NCBI GenBank assembly: GCA_022769085.1
Contig: JALEKO010000032.1
Coordinates: 1 to 63,614 of the forward strand
Origin: Peptoniphilaceae bacterium
GTDB taxonomy: Bacteria > Bacillota > Clostridia > Tissierellales > Peptoniphilaceae
Length of the DNA stretch: 63,614 bases
Direction of reading: 5' to 3'
In this document: one piece after another, positions 8,723 to 17,817 of the stretch
Layout: each line of letters begins with the position of its first letter
Numbering within the stretch: position 1 is the stretch's first letter
Notes under the pieces: model-generated
Told to the model about the DNA's origin: nothing
Seen by the model: the letters and a program-made list of their open reading frames with translations, nothing else
The model's database searches: none
Program-made: the position numbers and the translations under genes

Positions 8723-9231
8723 TGAAAACAAGAAAGATGGTAGTACTTTCTCTAATGGTTTCACTTGCATTAGCAATAAGTGTTCTTGAGCTTTCAATTC
8801 CTATTCCAATACCTATTCCTGGGGCAAGACTAGGATTTTCTAATATAATAATTCTTACAGTTATTTGCATGTATGATTTTAAAAGTTCAATAACTGTAAG
8901 TATATTAAAATCTGTTTTATTAATGCTTGTCACAGGTTCAGTAAGTAGCTTTTTATATTCATTTGTAGGTTCACTTCTTTCGACTTTTACAATGTATTTA
9001 TCAGTTAAATTTCTACAAAAATATTTAACTCTTGTTGGAGTTAGTGAAATAGGGTCATTTTTTCATAATTTTGGTCAAATACTTGTTGCATCTTTTGTAA
9101 TGGATAATATATCAATATTTTATTATTTACCTATGCTAATTATCATTGGAATTTTCACTGGATTTTTTGTTGGAATTTCAACCAATTTTCTCACACAACA
9201 TTTTCATAAAATAATAAGGGGAACCATATGA
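8722..9231 (+). CDS. Gx transporter family membrane protein (Hpre_diP_synt_I)
   Basis: Polytopic membrane protein of about 169 aa. The family was named after heptaprenyl diphosphate synthase component I but resembles substrate-binding S-components of ECF transporters. The repeated IPIPIP segment near residue 25 followed by GARLGFSNI is the family signature. The substrate is not established. It overlaps the NusG-II gene (TAATG) and is followed directly by radC. Function should be read as 'membrane transport-like, substrate unknown'. Confidence 0.8.
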   Translation: MKTRKMVVLSLMVSLALAISVLELSIPIPIPIPGARLGFSNIIILTVICMYDFKSSITVSILKSVLLMLVTGSVSSFLYSFVGSLLSTFTMYLSVKFLQKYLTLVGVSEIGSFFHNFGQILVASFVMDNISIFYYLPMLIIIGIFTGFFVGISTNFLTQHFHKIIRGTI

Positions 9232-9890
9232 TAGACAATTTTGAAAAACCAAGAGAAAAACTTAAAAAGTATGGTCAAAAGTCTCTTACAAATGAAGAAC
9301 TATTAGCCATACTTTTAGATACAGGTACAAAAAATAAAAGCGTTTTTGAGTTGTCAAAAGAAATTTTAGGTTTATTTTCACCAAGGGATCTTTTAGAACT
9401 TACATTAGAAGAAATAACTCAAGTTAAGGGAATAGGCCTTGCAAAAGGGTGTAAAATAATTGCATCAATACAGTTTGGTAAAAATCTTGTAAATAAGGTA
9501 AATGAAGAAACTTATTATAGAATAAATACAAGTTCTGATGCTTATAATTATGTAAAATCTATTTATGAAATGAGTGAAAAAGAAAATTTTTCGGTTATTT
9601 TTTTGAATACAAAAAATGAAGTTATTGAACACAAATTGTTTTCTATAGGAAATTTAAATAGATTATCAGTAAATACAAAAGAAGTCTTCAGATGGGCGAT
9701 TAAAAGAAATTCACAATCAATTATTCTGATACATAATCATCCAAGTGGAGATCCAAAACCTTCACAAAGTGATATAAATACAACAGATAGATTTATAAAA
9801 TCTGGGGAAATTTTAGATATATATATTTTAGATCATATAATAATAGGTAGAGATAGTTTTTTTAGTTTTAAGGACGAAAATTTAATTTAA
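9228..9890 (+). CDS. radC: RadC/JAB-domain DNA repair-associated protein
   Basis: Protein of the RadC family: an N-terminal UPF0758 helix-hairpin-helix part (PREKLKKYG..LTNEELLAI, then VKGIGLAKGCKI) and a C-terminal JAB/MPN metalloprotease-like domain with the zinc-binding HNHPSGD motif near residue 165. It commonly precedes mreB in Firmicutes, as here. Despite the name, a direct repair role is not proven for the family. Length (220 aa) is normal. It overlaps the previous gene by four bases. Confidence 0.92.
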   Translation: MIDNFEKPREKLKKYGQKSLTNEELLAILLDTGTKNKSVFELSKEILGLFSPRDLLELTLEEITQVKGIGLAKGCKIIASIQFGKNLVNKVNEETYYRINTSSDAYNYVKSIYEMSEKENFSVIFLNTKNEVIEHKLFSIGNLNRLSVNTKEVFRWAIKRNSQSIILIHNHPSGDPKPSQSDINTTDRFIKSGEILDIYILDHIIIGRDSFFSFKDENLI

Positions 9891-9903
9891 TATAGGAGAA
9901 AGC

Positions 9904-10917
9904 ATGAACAAATTCAGAGTATTTGCTACAGATATTGCCATAGATTTAGGTACTGCAAATATTTTAGTGTATAAGAGGAAAGAAGGAATAATTGCAAATG
10001 AGCCTTCTGTTATAGCTATAGAAGAAAAAAGTGGAGAAATAAAAGCTATTGGAAAAGAAGCAAAAGAAATGATAGGAAAAACTGGCACACAGGTAAGAGC
10101 TTTAAGACCAATTGAAAATGGAGTCATATCAAATTTTGATATGACACAAGCACTTCTTTCTTATTTTTTTAAACTAGCAAATCCTGGAATATCAATTTTT
10201 CAGCCAAGAGCTGTCATTGCGGTTCCAAGTGGAATAACTGATGTTCAAAGAAGAGCAGTTGAAGATGCAGTTTTACAAGCTGATTGTAGAGATGTTATTT
10301 TAGTTGAAGAAAGTTTGGCATCTGCTTTTGGAATGAATATAGATGCTGAAAAGCCAAAAGGTAACCTAGTGTTAAATTCAGGGGCAGGAACGACTGAGGT
10401 TGCACTTATTTCTATGTCTACAATAGTTTATGGGAAAACTATAAAAAAAGGTGGAGATACGATTGATAAAAATATAATAAATTATATAAGGGACAATAAA
10501 GGAATACTTATAGGTAAAAATGATTCAGAAGAGATTAAATTGAAAATAGCATCTCTTAAATTATCAAGAGCTGATGATACAGCAATAGTATACGGAAGAA
10601 GCTTAAAAACTGGAGATCCAACATCTGTAGAAATAAGAACTGCAGAAATCTTAGATTGTGTTTTGCCATATTTAGATGAAGTAGTTGATACAGTAAAAGA
10701 AGTTCTTGAAAATACACCACCAGAATTATCTTCTGATATAAGAAAAAGAGGAATTTTTTTAACAGGAGGAAGTTGTCTTTTAGATGGGTTTAAAGAATAT
10801 ATAAGTCAAAACACAAGATTAAAAGTAACTGTAGCTGATGATCCTCTAACAGTTGCAATAAATGGAGCAGGATATATTTTAAATAATTTGAATATTTTTT
10901 TGAAAGAGAGTAAATAG
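9904..10917 (+). CDS. mreB: Rod-shape actin homologue MreB with an altered phosphate-2 motif
   Basis: Actin-like filament protein that organises the wall-elongation machine under the membrane. The phosphate-1 loop IDLGTANILVY (residues 13-23), VPSGITDVQRRAV (108-119) and the adenosine-side LTGGSCLL block are recognisable, and length (337 aa) is normal. The phosphate-2 loop, normally DIGGGTTEVA, reads NSGAGTTEVA from residue 158: the Asp that helps position Mg2+ and water is Asn. The usual EEPMAAAIG is also EESLASAFG. Filament formation may persist with weak ATP hydrolysis (inference). RBS AGGAG at 9894. First gene of mreBCD-PBP2. Confidence 0.94.
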   Translation: MNKFRVFATDIAIDLGTANILVYKRKEGIIANEPSVIAIEEKSGEIKAIGKEAKEMIGKTGTQVRALRPIENGVISNFDMTQALLSYFFKLANPGISIFQPRAVIAVPSGITDVQRRAVEDAVLQADCRDVILVEESLASAFGMNIDAEKPKGNLVLNSGAGTTEVALISMSTIVYGKTIKKGGDTIDKNIINYIRDNKGILIGKNDSEEIKLKIASLKLSRADDTAIVYGRSLKTGDPTSVEIRTAEILDCVLPYLDEVVDTVKEVLENTPPELSSDIRKRGIFLTGGSCLLDGFKEYISQNTRLKVTVADDPLTVAINGAGYILNNLNIFLKESK

Positions 10918-11762
10918 TGGCATATTATAGAAAGAAAAAAAATAATAAAGGATTTGTACTTACAATCATTGCTTTAATTTTTTTGATTATTTTTTCATAT
11001 TTTAATAAAACAGCTGTTGAAATTAGTTCAAAGGCTACCAATACTATTTTAGAACCTATAAATAAATTTACTTATATGATTTCATCATCAGTTGTAAATG
11101 CAATTGAAGATACATTTGGAACTAGACAGACAAAACAAAAAGTTGAAGAATTAACTGTAGAGAACAAAAAATTACAGGATACAAATAAAAAACTTACAGA
11201 AATAATCAATAGGGAAGACTTTTTAAAAGCTGAATGGAAAGCTATAAAGAATAGTTCAGATAAGCTTATTGAAGCATATACTATAGGACAAGATCTTAAC
11301 GCTTTTACAGAAAATATTATAATAGATAAAGGAAAACAAGATGGAGTAGAGGTTGGAGATATAATTCTACAAGCAATAGATGATTCAGATTATTACACCG
11401 GAATTGTAGGAAAAGTTACTTCAGTTTCAAAGTATACTTCAAAAGTAAAAACAATTTTATCTCCAGAAAATAATATTGCATTTGTAAATTCTGCAAGTGG
11501 TGATTATGGAGTAATAAATAAATTTTCAGAGAAAAGAATGCAGGGCTATATGCTTGAGATACAAAGTGAAGTATCTAAAGGGGATGTGCTTTTAACATCA
11601 GGAATTGGTGGAGTTTACCCAAGAAATTATTATATTGGGAAAGTTGAAAGCGTAGATATTTCAGATGACGGAATTGATAAAAATATAACTGTTTCAAGCA
11701 AGGTTGATTTTTCACATTTATACAGGTTATTTGTATTAAAGGATGGTGAAAAGAATGAATAA
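10917..11762 (+). CDS. mreC: Rod-shape protein MreC
   Basis: Bitopic elongasome scaffold linking MreB to the periplasmic-side enzymes. A single helix (about residues 12-30) follows a Lys-rich start, then a coiled coil (about 70-105) and the paired beta-barrel MreC domain, including GKVTSVSKYTSKVKTIL and LTSGIGGVYPRNYYIG. Length (281 aa) is normal. The start is GTG at 10917, overlapping the mreB stop (TAGTG), with AAAGAGAG as a weak ribosome site. Identity is supported by both sequence and position. Confidence 0.93.
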   Translation: MAYYRKKKNNKGFVLTIIALIFLIIFSYFNKTAVEISSKATNTILEPINKFTYMISSSVVNAIEDTFGTRQTKQKVEELTVENKKLQDTNKKLTEIINREDFLKAEWKAIKNSSDKLIEAYTIGQDLNAFTENIIIDKGKQDGVEVGDIILQAIDDSDYYTGIVGKVTSVSKYTSKVKTILSPENNIAFVNSASGDYGVINKFSEKRMQGYMLEIQSEVSKGDVLLTSGIGGVYPRNYYIGKVESVDISDDGIDKNITVSSKVDFSHLYRLFVLKDGEKNE

Positions 11763-12234
11763 AACAAAAGCTATTTTTATTTTAATAATAAGCCTTATTA
11801 TTCAAAATACAATCTTTTCAAAAATAGATATTCTAGGTGCAAATATAAATATAATTTTGCCACTTATTGTTGCTTTAAGTCAAATATTAGGAAGAAACTT
11901 CGGGGCATATTCTGGACTTTTTTCTGGGCTTCTAGAAGATATTATCTTCACTGAATTATTTGGCGTAAAAGCAATGGGACTATTTTTAACAGGTTATTTT
12001 TCAGGTTCTAATAGATATAAAAATATTAAAGGTGGAATAATAATATCTTTTTTAGCAACAATTATAAATTTTTTCCTCGTTAATGGAATTTATTTTTTAT
12101 TGTCAATAAAAAGTGATATTTTATCATATGTTTATGGACCGTTATTTGTTGAAGCATTATTAAATACAGCTGTTTATGTAGTTTTCTATAAACTTATAAA
12201 GAAAATAATGTATTTACCAACATATAGATTTTAA
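11755..12234 (+). CDS. mreD: Rod-shape membrane protein MreD
   Basis: Small polytopic membrane protein of the elongasome with about five helices. MreD is poorly conserved; the call rests on size (159 aa), hydrophobicity, a central FSGLLEDIIFTELFG block typical of the family, and position between mreC and the class B PBP. I take ATG 11755 as start; ATG 11743 is also in frame but too close to its upstream purines. It overlaps the end of mreC by eight bases. Confidence 0.88.
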   Translation: MNKTKAIFILIISLIIQNTIFSKIDILGANINIILPLIVALSQILGRNFGAYSGLFSGLLEDIIFTELFGVKAMGLFLTGYFSGSNRYKNIKGGIIISFLATIINFFLVNGIYFLLSIKSDILSYVYGPLFVEALLNTAVYVVFYKLIKKIMYLPTYRF

Positions 12235-12248
12235 ATGAGAAGAGAATA

Positions 12249-15200
12249 ATGAAAAGCTTGAAAAAAAAGAGAATATTAATAATTTTATTTTTGATAGGTA
12301 TTGCTCTATCAGTTTTAATATATAAACTTTTTAATTTAACAATTTCAAACGGAGAATATTATAGAGATCTATCTGACAATAGAAAGATAAAAGAAATCGA
12401 TGATATTGCAGCAAGAGGAGATATCTATGATAGAAATGGTGAACTTTTAGCAACAAGTATACCTTCATTTGCAGTTGAATTATATAAAGATGAAATAATG
12501 AATATGACAAATGAAGAAAAAATTAAACAATTTACAAAACTATCTAAAATTCTTCTTGAAGAAGGACTTAGTTTTGATGAAAACTTTATAATTCAGCTTA
12601 ACTCATTTACCTATAAAGATAAAAAAACATATTTTAAAGAAAAAAAAGTTCCTACAGAAAAAGTAATAGATATAATTGTGGATAATAATTTACTTTATGA
12701 AATACTTTCGAGAGTTAAGTATGAAAAACAATTTTTATACTCACCAATGGATACAGCTCTTCAAGCTTTAAAAAAGAGAGGCATTTCACTTCCTGTAGAA
12801 ACAAAAATATCTGGAAAAAAAGTGCAACTTAATTATAGAAAATTGGAAAAAATAGATACAACTCTTGATGAATATGAAATTGATGAAGATGAAAATCCAA
12901 AAATGGCACTTTTAAATGCTATAAATAATGATAAATCTGTTATAAGAACAATTTTAGAAAATCCAATAGCAAGAGAGATAGTATATGAAGTTTTAAAAGA
13001 AAATAAATTGCAAGATAATATAGTATTATCAAAATATGCAATAAAGAATGATATTGAACTTGTAGAAAAAAAAGCAAATCTGTCTAAAATATATAATGAC
13101 ATAACTTTAACATCAAATGCAAAAAAAGATTTTTATAATATTGTTTTAAAATCATCTCTTGAAGAATTATTACAAAGAGCAAAATTATCAGATGACGGAT
13201 CATACATTATTCCTGCTGAAAAGCTAATAGAAAAGCTGGAAGAAGATGGAAAATTTTTAAATTTAAAAACTGAAATTGAAAAAGAAACATCTAAAGATTC
13301 TAAAATATATAAAGTTAAAGTTGATTTTATAAATCCTCAGGAAGGCGATCCTGTAGATTTATTAATTGCAGAAGCATCAAAGAAAGATTTATTATTTGAT
13401 TTAATAACAGATGAAGATGTTAAATACATTGCACAAGCAGTAAATTCGTCCAAAAATATATATCCATCAATTGATGTTGATGACTGGGAATATACTTTTG
13501 AAATTGAAAAAGATGATACTTATGAATATTTTAATTTAAAAGAAGAAGATTTAAAAAATGCAAAAGATGCATTTGAAAAAATTCTAAATTATTCTGATAT
13601 TAAACCATTAAATAAATATATTGATAATTCTATTTTAGCTATAAATAACAGTATAAGATCACAGGGAAGTTATGGTTATCAACCAGTAAATCTTGTATAT
13701 AACTTGACTCAAAGGACAGTTGCAAAAATTGAAGAAAATATTAATACAAATAATGGGATAGATGTTGAAACTGTCCCTATAAGATATTATCCAAATAGAA
13801 ATTCAGCAAGCCATATTTTAGGATATATTGGTAATATTGCAACAGATGAAGAAATAAATGATTATGTGAAAGAAAAAGGATATTTAAAAGATCAGCTTAT
13901 TGGAAAAACTGGAATTGAACAAAGTTATGAAGAAACGCTCAAGGGGAAAAACGGTAAAAAAATCGTATCAGTTGACTCTCAAGGAAATAGAAAAGAAGAA
14001 CTCGAACAAACAAAATCAGTTCCAGGAAATGATGTATATCTTTCTATAGATTCTAAACTTCAGGAAAATATAGAAGATGATCTTTCAAGGCTTTTAAATG
14101 CAATTAGAACGGGAGAATCATATGAGTCTGACTATGGGGACTATTATCCAATAGAGACTCAAAAAAATGCAGGAAGTGGAGCAGTTGTAGTAACTGATGT
14201 TAAAACAGGCGAAGTTTTATCAATGGTTTCTTTACCAGATTATGATCCTAATCTTTTTTCAACAGGTATATCTTCGTCTGATTGGGAAAGTCTTCAAGTT
14301 TCAGATGAAAGTAACGCTCTTACTCCAAGACCTTTGTTAAATATAGCAAGTCAAACTGCTGTAATGCCAGGTTCAACATTCAAAGTTGTAACGAGTCTTG
14401 CAGCTTTACAAAAAGGTCTTGATCCACATAAAACAAATTATACTTATGGTTATATGGATATAGGAAATCAAAGATTTTCTGATTTGTACCGGTCTATGAC
14501 AGGAGATACCCATGGAGAAGAAAATTTGTATGATGCACTTAAATATTCTAGTAACTATTATTTTTATACTCTTGCTTTAGGGAAAAATCCTCACGATGAT
14601 AATGATATGGGTGTAAAATTAGAGCTTGATGACATAAGAAAAGCTGCAACTGAGTTGGGGCTTTCACAACCTACTGGAATAGAGATAGGTATACCTGCAG
14701 AAAGTAGTGGTCATATACCAAGTCAAGCAAATAAACTTGAAACTACAAAAGTTCTTTTAAAACAATATCTTGATGAAAATTTAAAGAGTTACTTAAAAAA
14801 AGGAACGAAAAAAACTCAGGAAGAAATTGACGAAGATATCGAAAAAATAATTTCATGGACAGAAAAAAGTGAAAAAGCAACAAGAGATTATGTTATAAAT
14901 TCATTAGATAAAATGGAATATGAACCTTTAATAGAACATGAAGGAGAAATAGCTGGCCTTGCTGATACAATTAAATATTCATATTTAAATCAAGCAAACT
15001 GGGATATTGTAGATATGCTTAATATTGTAATAGGTCAAGGTCAAAATTCATATACTCCTCTTCAAATGAACCGAGTTATGGCAACTATTTCAAATGGAGG
15101 AAATCTTTATAATTACACATTAATAAATTCTGTTAAAAACCATGTTACAAAAGAGACTTTATTTGAAAATAAAGGTAAATATAATCCTATAAATAAAACA

Positions 15201-15554
15201 GATGAACAATATCTAGAAGATATAAAATATGGAACATTGCAAGTTGCAGAAAATAATGAAATATTAAATAAATTACCAATTGATATTGGTATTAAAACAG
15301 GAACTGCTGAAGTAGAGGGAAAAAATGATGATGGTAGTGACTATGCTCCTTATTCTTGGATGATATCTTATGCACCTTATGATGACCCACAGATAGCTGT
15401 AAGCATTTTACTTCCTCAAGGTGGTACAAGTTATAATACATCTGCTTTAATGAGAGATACAATATGTCATGCTTTAGGTATAGAACCCGAAGATACTTAT
15501 ATTGTAGACACTTCAATAGAAAATGTTGATGATGAAACACAAATTAATGAGTAA
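12249..15554 (+). CDS. mrdA: Class B penicillin-binding protein 2 (transpeptidase), very long form
   Basis: Elongasome transpeptidase. One N-terminal helix (about 8-26), the dimerisation-domain motif RGDIYDRNG near residue 55, and a complete transpeptidase domain: nucleophile motif STFK near 707, SSN near 770 and KTGT near 1014. At 1101 aa it is far longer than the roughly 630 aa of E. coli PBP2. About 315 extra residues, rich in Lys, Glu and Asp, lie between RGDIYDRNG and the RYYPNRNSASHILGYIG block near 511; a smaller charged insert lies between SSN and KTG. Long PBP2 proteins also occur in other clostridia. RBS AGAAGAGAA. Confidence 0.93.
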   Translation: MKSLKKKRILIILFLIGIALSVLIYKLFNLTISNGEYYRDLSDNRKIKEIDDIAARGDIYDRNGELLATSIPSFAVELYKDEIMNMTNEEKIKQFTKLSKILLEEGLSFDENFIIQLNSFTYKDKKTYFKEKKVPTEKVIDIIVDNNLLYEILSRVKYEKQFLYSPMDTALQALKKRGISLPVETKISGKKVQLNYRKLEKIDTTLDEYEIDEDENPKMALLNAINNDKSVIRTILENPIAREIVYEVLKENKLQDNIVLSKYAIKNDIELVEKKANLSKIYNDITLTSNAKKDFYNIVLKSSLEELLQRAKLSDDGSYIIPAEKLIEKLEEDGKFLNLKTEIEKETSKDSKIYKVKVDFINPQEGDPVDLLIAEASKKDLLFDLITDEDVKYIAQAVNSSKNIYPSIDVDDWEYTFEIEKDDTYEYFNLKEEDLKNAKDAFEKILNYSDIKPLNKYIDNSILAINNSIRSQGSYGYQPVNLVYNLTQRTVAKIEENINTNNGIDVETVPIRYYPNRNSASHILGYIGNIATDEEINDYVKEKGYLKDQLIGKTGIEQSYEETLKGKNGKKIVSVDSQGNRKEELEQTKSVPGNDVYLSIDSKLQENIEDDLSRLLNAIRTGESYESDYGDYYPIETQKNAGSGAVVVTDVKTGEVLSMVSLPDYDPNLFSTGISSSDWESLQVSDESNALTPRPLLNIASQTAVMPGSTFKVVTSLAALQKGLDPHKTNYTYGYMDIGNQRFSDLYRSMTGDTHGEENLYDALKYSSNYYFYTLALGKNPHDDNDMGVKLELDDIRKAATELGLSQPTGIEIGIPAESSGHIPSQANKLETTKVLLKQYLDENLKSYLKKGTKKTQEEIDEDIEKIISWTEKSEKATRDYVINSLDKMEYEPLIEHEGEIAGLADTIKYSYLNQANWDIVDMLNIVIGQGQNSYTPLQMNRVMATISNGGNLYNYTLINSVKNHVTKETLFENKGKYNPINKTDEQYLEDIKYGTLQVAENNEILNKLPIDIGIKTGTAEVEGKNDDGSDYAPYSWMISYAPYDDPQIAVSILLPQGGTSYNTSALMRDTICHALGIEPEDTYIVDTSIENVDDETQINE

Positions 15555-15563
15555 GAGGTATAA

Positions 15564-16181
15564 ATGAAAAAATATTTAATAAATAGCATTAATAATATTA
15601 ATACTGCAAATTTTTCTACAACTTTTGCAAAAAGTATTGAAAAAGAAAAAAAAGTTTTGCTAATTTCTCTTCTAAGAAAAGAAACAAACATTGAAGATTT
15701 TTTTGAAAATGATGGAATGATTACTTATGATTTAGCAGATTATTTTTTGGGTTATACACAAAAAAATAAAATAATTACAAAAGTAAATGATAATATAGAT
15801 ATAATTCTTTCTCCCCTTATTGAAGAAAAATTTAAGCCAGATAAAAAAAATTTACAAGATCTTTTAGAAGATTTAGATTATGAATTTATAATATTTGATG
15901 GAGCTGATTTTTCATTATTTGATGATGGTATAAAAGTTTTTGCTACAGATGAAAATTTAGTAATGGAAGATAGTGATTATTTTTATATAGATAACGTAGA
16001 TTCTTACTTTTCAGATAGAAAAAAATTTATTGAAATTAATGGTATAACTTCTAAATATCTTGGCTTTAATAAAAAAAATGATGATTATACAGAAATAGTG
16101 CAGAATTTACTTTCTGAAAGTGAAAAAAAAGTTTCTAAACTTAGTTTTTTTGAAAAATTAAAAGAAAAGTTTGGAAAATGA
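15564..16181 (+). CDS. Degenerate MinD-like protein without a P-loop
   Basis: A 205-aa protein in the place where minC-minD normally follow PBP2. It tracks MinD: KKVLLIS (strand after the P-loop helix), MITYDLADYF for MinD's RIVYDLVDVI, and LDYEFIIFDGAD for MinD's FDYVLIDCPAG. The N-terminus has no deviant Walker A lysines; the segment INNINTANFSTTFAKSI stands where KGGxGKT would be. The C-terminus, LSFFEKLKEKFGK, is a good amphipathic membrane-targeting helix like MinD's. So it may bind membrane without ATP control (inference). No minC is visible. RBS AGAGG; overlaps the RNase G gene by four bases. Confidence 0.6.
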   Translation: MKKYLINSINNINTANFSTTFAKSIEKEKKVLLISLLRKETNIEDFFENDGMITYDLADYFLGYTQKNKIITKVNDNIDIILSPLIEEKFKPDKKNLQDLLEDLDYEFIIFDGADFSLFDDGIKVFATDENLVMEDSDYFYIDNVDSYFSDRKKFIEINGITSKYLGFNKKNDDYTEIVQNLLSESEKKVSKLSFFEKLKEKFGK

Positions 16182-17107
16182 ATAATTATATTTTTTTAGA
16201 TGAAGATAATTTTTGCTATGGAAAAGTATTGGAAGGTAAACTTGTAGAGATATTTTTTTATGATGATAAAGATTACGGGTCTATTTTTAGAGCAAAAGTT
16301 ATAAAAAAAATTGATTACTTAAATGGATATTTCTTAGAATATAAAGAAAATGTAACTGGATTTTTAAAATCTAAAAAAGCATTAAATGTCGGTGAAAGTG
16401 AGATTGTAGAAGTTGTAAAAGACAAAGCAAATAAAAAGCCAGCTCTTTTGTCTAAAAATTATAAAATAGAAACTGAAAATTTATATATAAAAAGATTTTC
16501 AAATACTATTTTTCATAAGAAAAAGGGAGAATATTTTAAAGAAAAAGAATTTCTTATAAAAATAAAACAAAAACTTTTAAATGAAGAAAATTTTTCACCG
16601 ACACCAAAACTTTTATATAAATATAATGCATTTGAAAATTATAAAAATTCGAATAATAAATTAGAAATAAAAAAAATTTCTATTTTCTATGATATAGCTA
16701 TATATTCATCATTAAAATCTGTTTTTAGTGAAAAAATAAATATAAATGGAAGTAATATTTTAATAAATGAAACAGAAACTTTAACATTTATAGATGTAAA
16801 CTCATCATCTTTTTCAAGAAAAGCTAACAAAGAAAAAATATTTAAAGAAATAAATTCAAAAGTTGCTAGTTGTATACCATATATTTTAAAGCTTAGAAAA
16901 ATAGGTGGAATGATTATAATTGATTTTTTAAGAGAACAAGATAACTTATATATCTATGATATACTTAAAAAATCTTTAGATATTTGTAATTTAGAATATA
17001 AAATTTTTGGTTTTACTGCAATGGGTTTGTTCGAGTTTTCAATTAAAAGAAATAGCGAAAGCTTAAAAGATGAACTTAAAAATAGAAATATAAATTTTAT
17101 AAAATAA
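16178..17107 (+). CDS. rng: Ribonuclease G/E family protein, short form
   Basis: Single-strand endoribonuclease family. An S1-like N-terminal part (residues 1-75) precedes the catalytic core. The two metal-binding Asp blocks are present, TFIDVNSSSF near residue 205 and GGMIIIDFL near 247, and the closing GFTAMGLFEFSIKR matches the family's GxTxLGLVExTRKR. At 309 aa it is shorter than the roughly 490 aa of E. coli RNase G, and no C-terminal zinc-link CPxC is seen, so dimer formation through zinc is unlikely. RNase G genes often follow the mre/min cluster in clostridia, which supports the call. Confidence 0.85.
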   Translation: MNNYIFLDEDNFCYGKVLEGKLVEIFFYDDKDYGSIFRAKVIKKIDYLNGYFLEYKENVTGFLKSKKALNVGESEIVEVVKDKANKKPALLSKNYKIETENLYIKRFSNTIFHKKKGEYFKEKEFLIKIKQKLLNEENFSPTPKLLYKYNAFENYKNSNNKLEIKKISIFYDIAIYSSLKSVFSEKININGSNILINETETLTFIDVNSSSFSRKANKEKIFKEINSKVASCIPYILKLRKIGGMIIIDFLREQDNLYIYDILKKSLDICNLEYKIFGFTAMGLFEFSIKRNSESLKDELKNRNINFIK

Positions 17108-17157
17108 AAAAAGTAGTGCTTATAAAAATTTTTATAATTTTAAAAACACTACTTTTT
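17108..17157. terminator. Bidirectional terminator between RNase G and tpx
   Basis: Eleven-base arms (AAAAAGTAGTG at 17108-17118 and its complement at 17147-17157) enclose a second palindrome, TATAAAAATTTTTATA. A/T runs on both sides suit the convergent genes on either flank. Confidence 0.8.
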
Positions 17158-17179
17158 CATATAAAATATTTACGATTTA

Positions 17180-17695
17180 TTATACAAGTTTAACTGCTTC
17201 ATTTATAGCGTTTTTTATATTTGGAAGTTCAGTATTTTGTTTTACATATTCAACATATCTTACGTAATTATCTTTGTCAATTACAAAAACTGATCTATTT
17301 AGAAGCCTTAATTCTTTTATTAAAACGCCATATTTTTCACCAAAATCCATATTTATATGGTCGGAAACAAATGTTATATTATTAATTTTTTTAACATCCT
17401 TAAATCTTTTCTGAGCAAATTGTAAATCGTCTGAAACAGAAATTATTACAATATCATTTGAAAATTTTTCAGCTTCTGCATTAAATTTAACTGTTTGAAT
17501 GGAACATACGGATGTATCTAAAGAAGGAACAACAGAAATTATCTTTATTTTTCCATCAGTTTCTTTATAAAAGTCAAAAACTTTATCATCATTTATGGCT
17601 TTAAAATTCAGTGCCTTATCTCCGACTTTGACATCTTTTCCTAAAAGAGTTATGTCTTCATCTCCAAACTTAAATCCTGTTCTTTCTTCTAACAT
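17180..17695 (-). CDS. tpx: Thiol peroxidase lacking the usual resolving cysteine
   Basis: Peroxiredoxin of the Tpx family that reduces hydroperoxides. The peroxidatic site PSLDTSVC places the reactive Cys at 64, and ERTG near the start, VSDDLQFAQKRF and VRYVEYV match the family. In two-Cys Tpx (E. coli C61/C95) the block reads RFC; here it is RFK (Lys99), and Cys64 is the only cysteine in the 171-aa protein. It must therefore work as a one-Cys enzyme reduced by an external thiol (inference). Start ATG at 17695 with AGGAGG five bases upstream. Confidence 0.93.
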   Translation of the reverse strand: MLEERTGFKFGDEDITLLGKDVKVGDKALNFKAINDDKVFDFYKETDGKIKIISVVPSLDTSVCSIQTVKFNAEAEKFSNDIVIISVSDDLQFAQKRFKDVKKINNITFVSDHINMDFGEKYGVLIKELRLLNRSVFVIDKDNYVRYVEYVKQNTELPNIKNAINEAVKLV

Positions 17696-17817
17696 AATAT
17701 CCTCCTAAAATTTTTTAAAATTCTTAAATATTAAATACCCAAAAAACAAAAAAATAATTATTTGTATTATTTTTTATTAAAATAACGAAAAAATTCATCA
17801 CAAAATCGCTTTGTTCT

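Noticed and set aside
8772-8830. Low-complexity IPIPIP coding repeat as a slippage site
   Set aside because: IPIPIP is a normal signature of the Gx transporter family.
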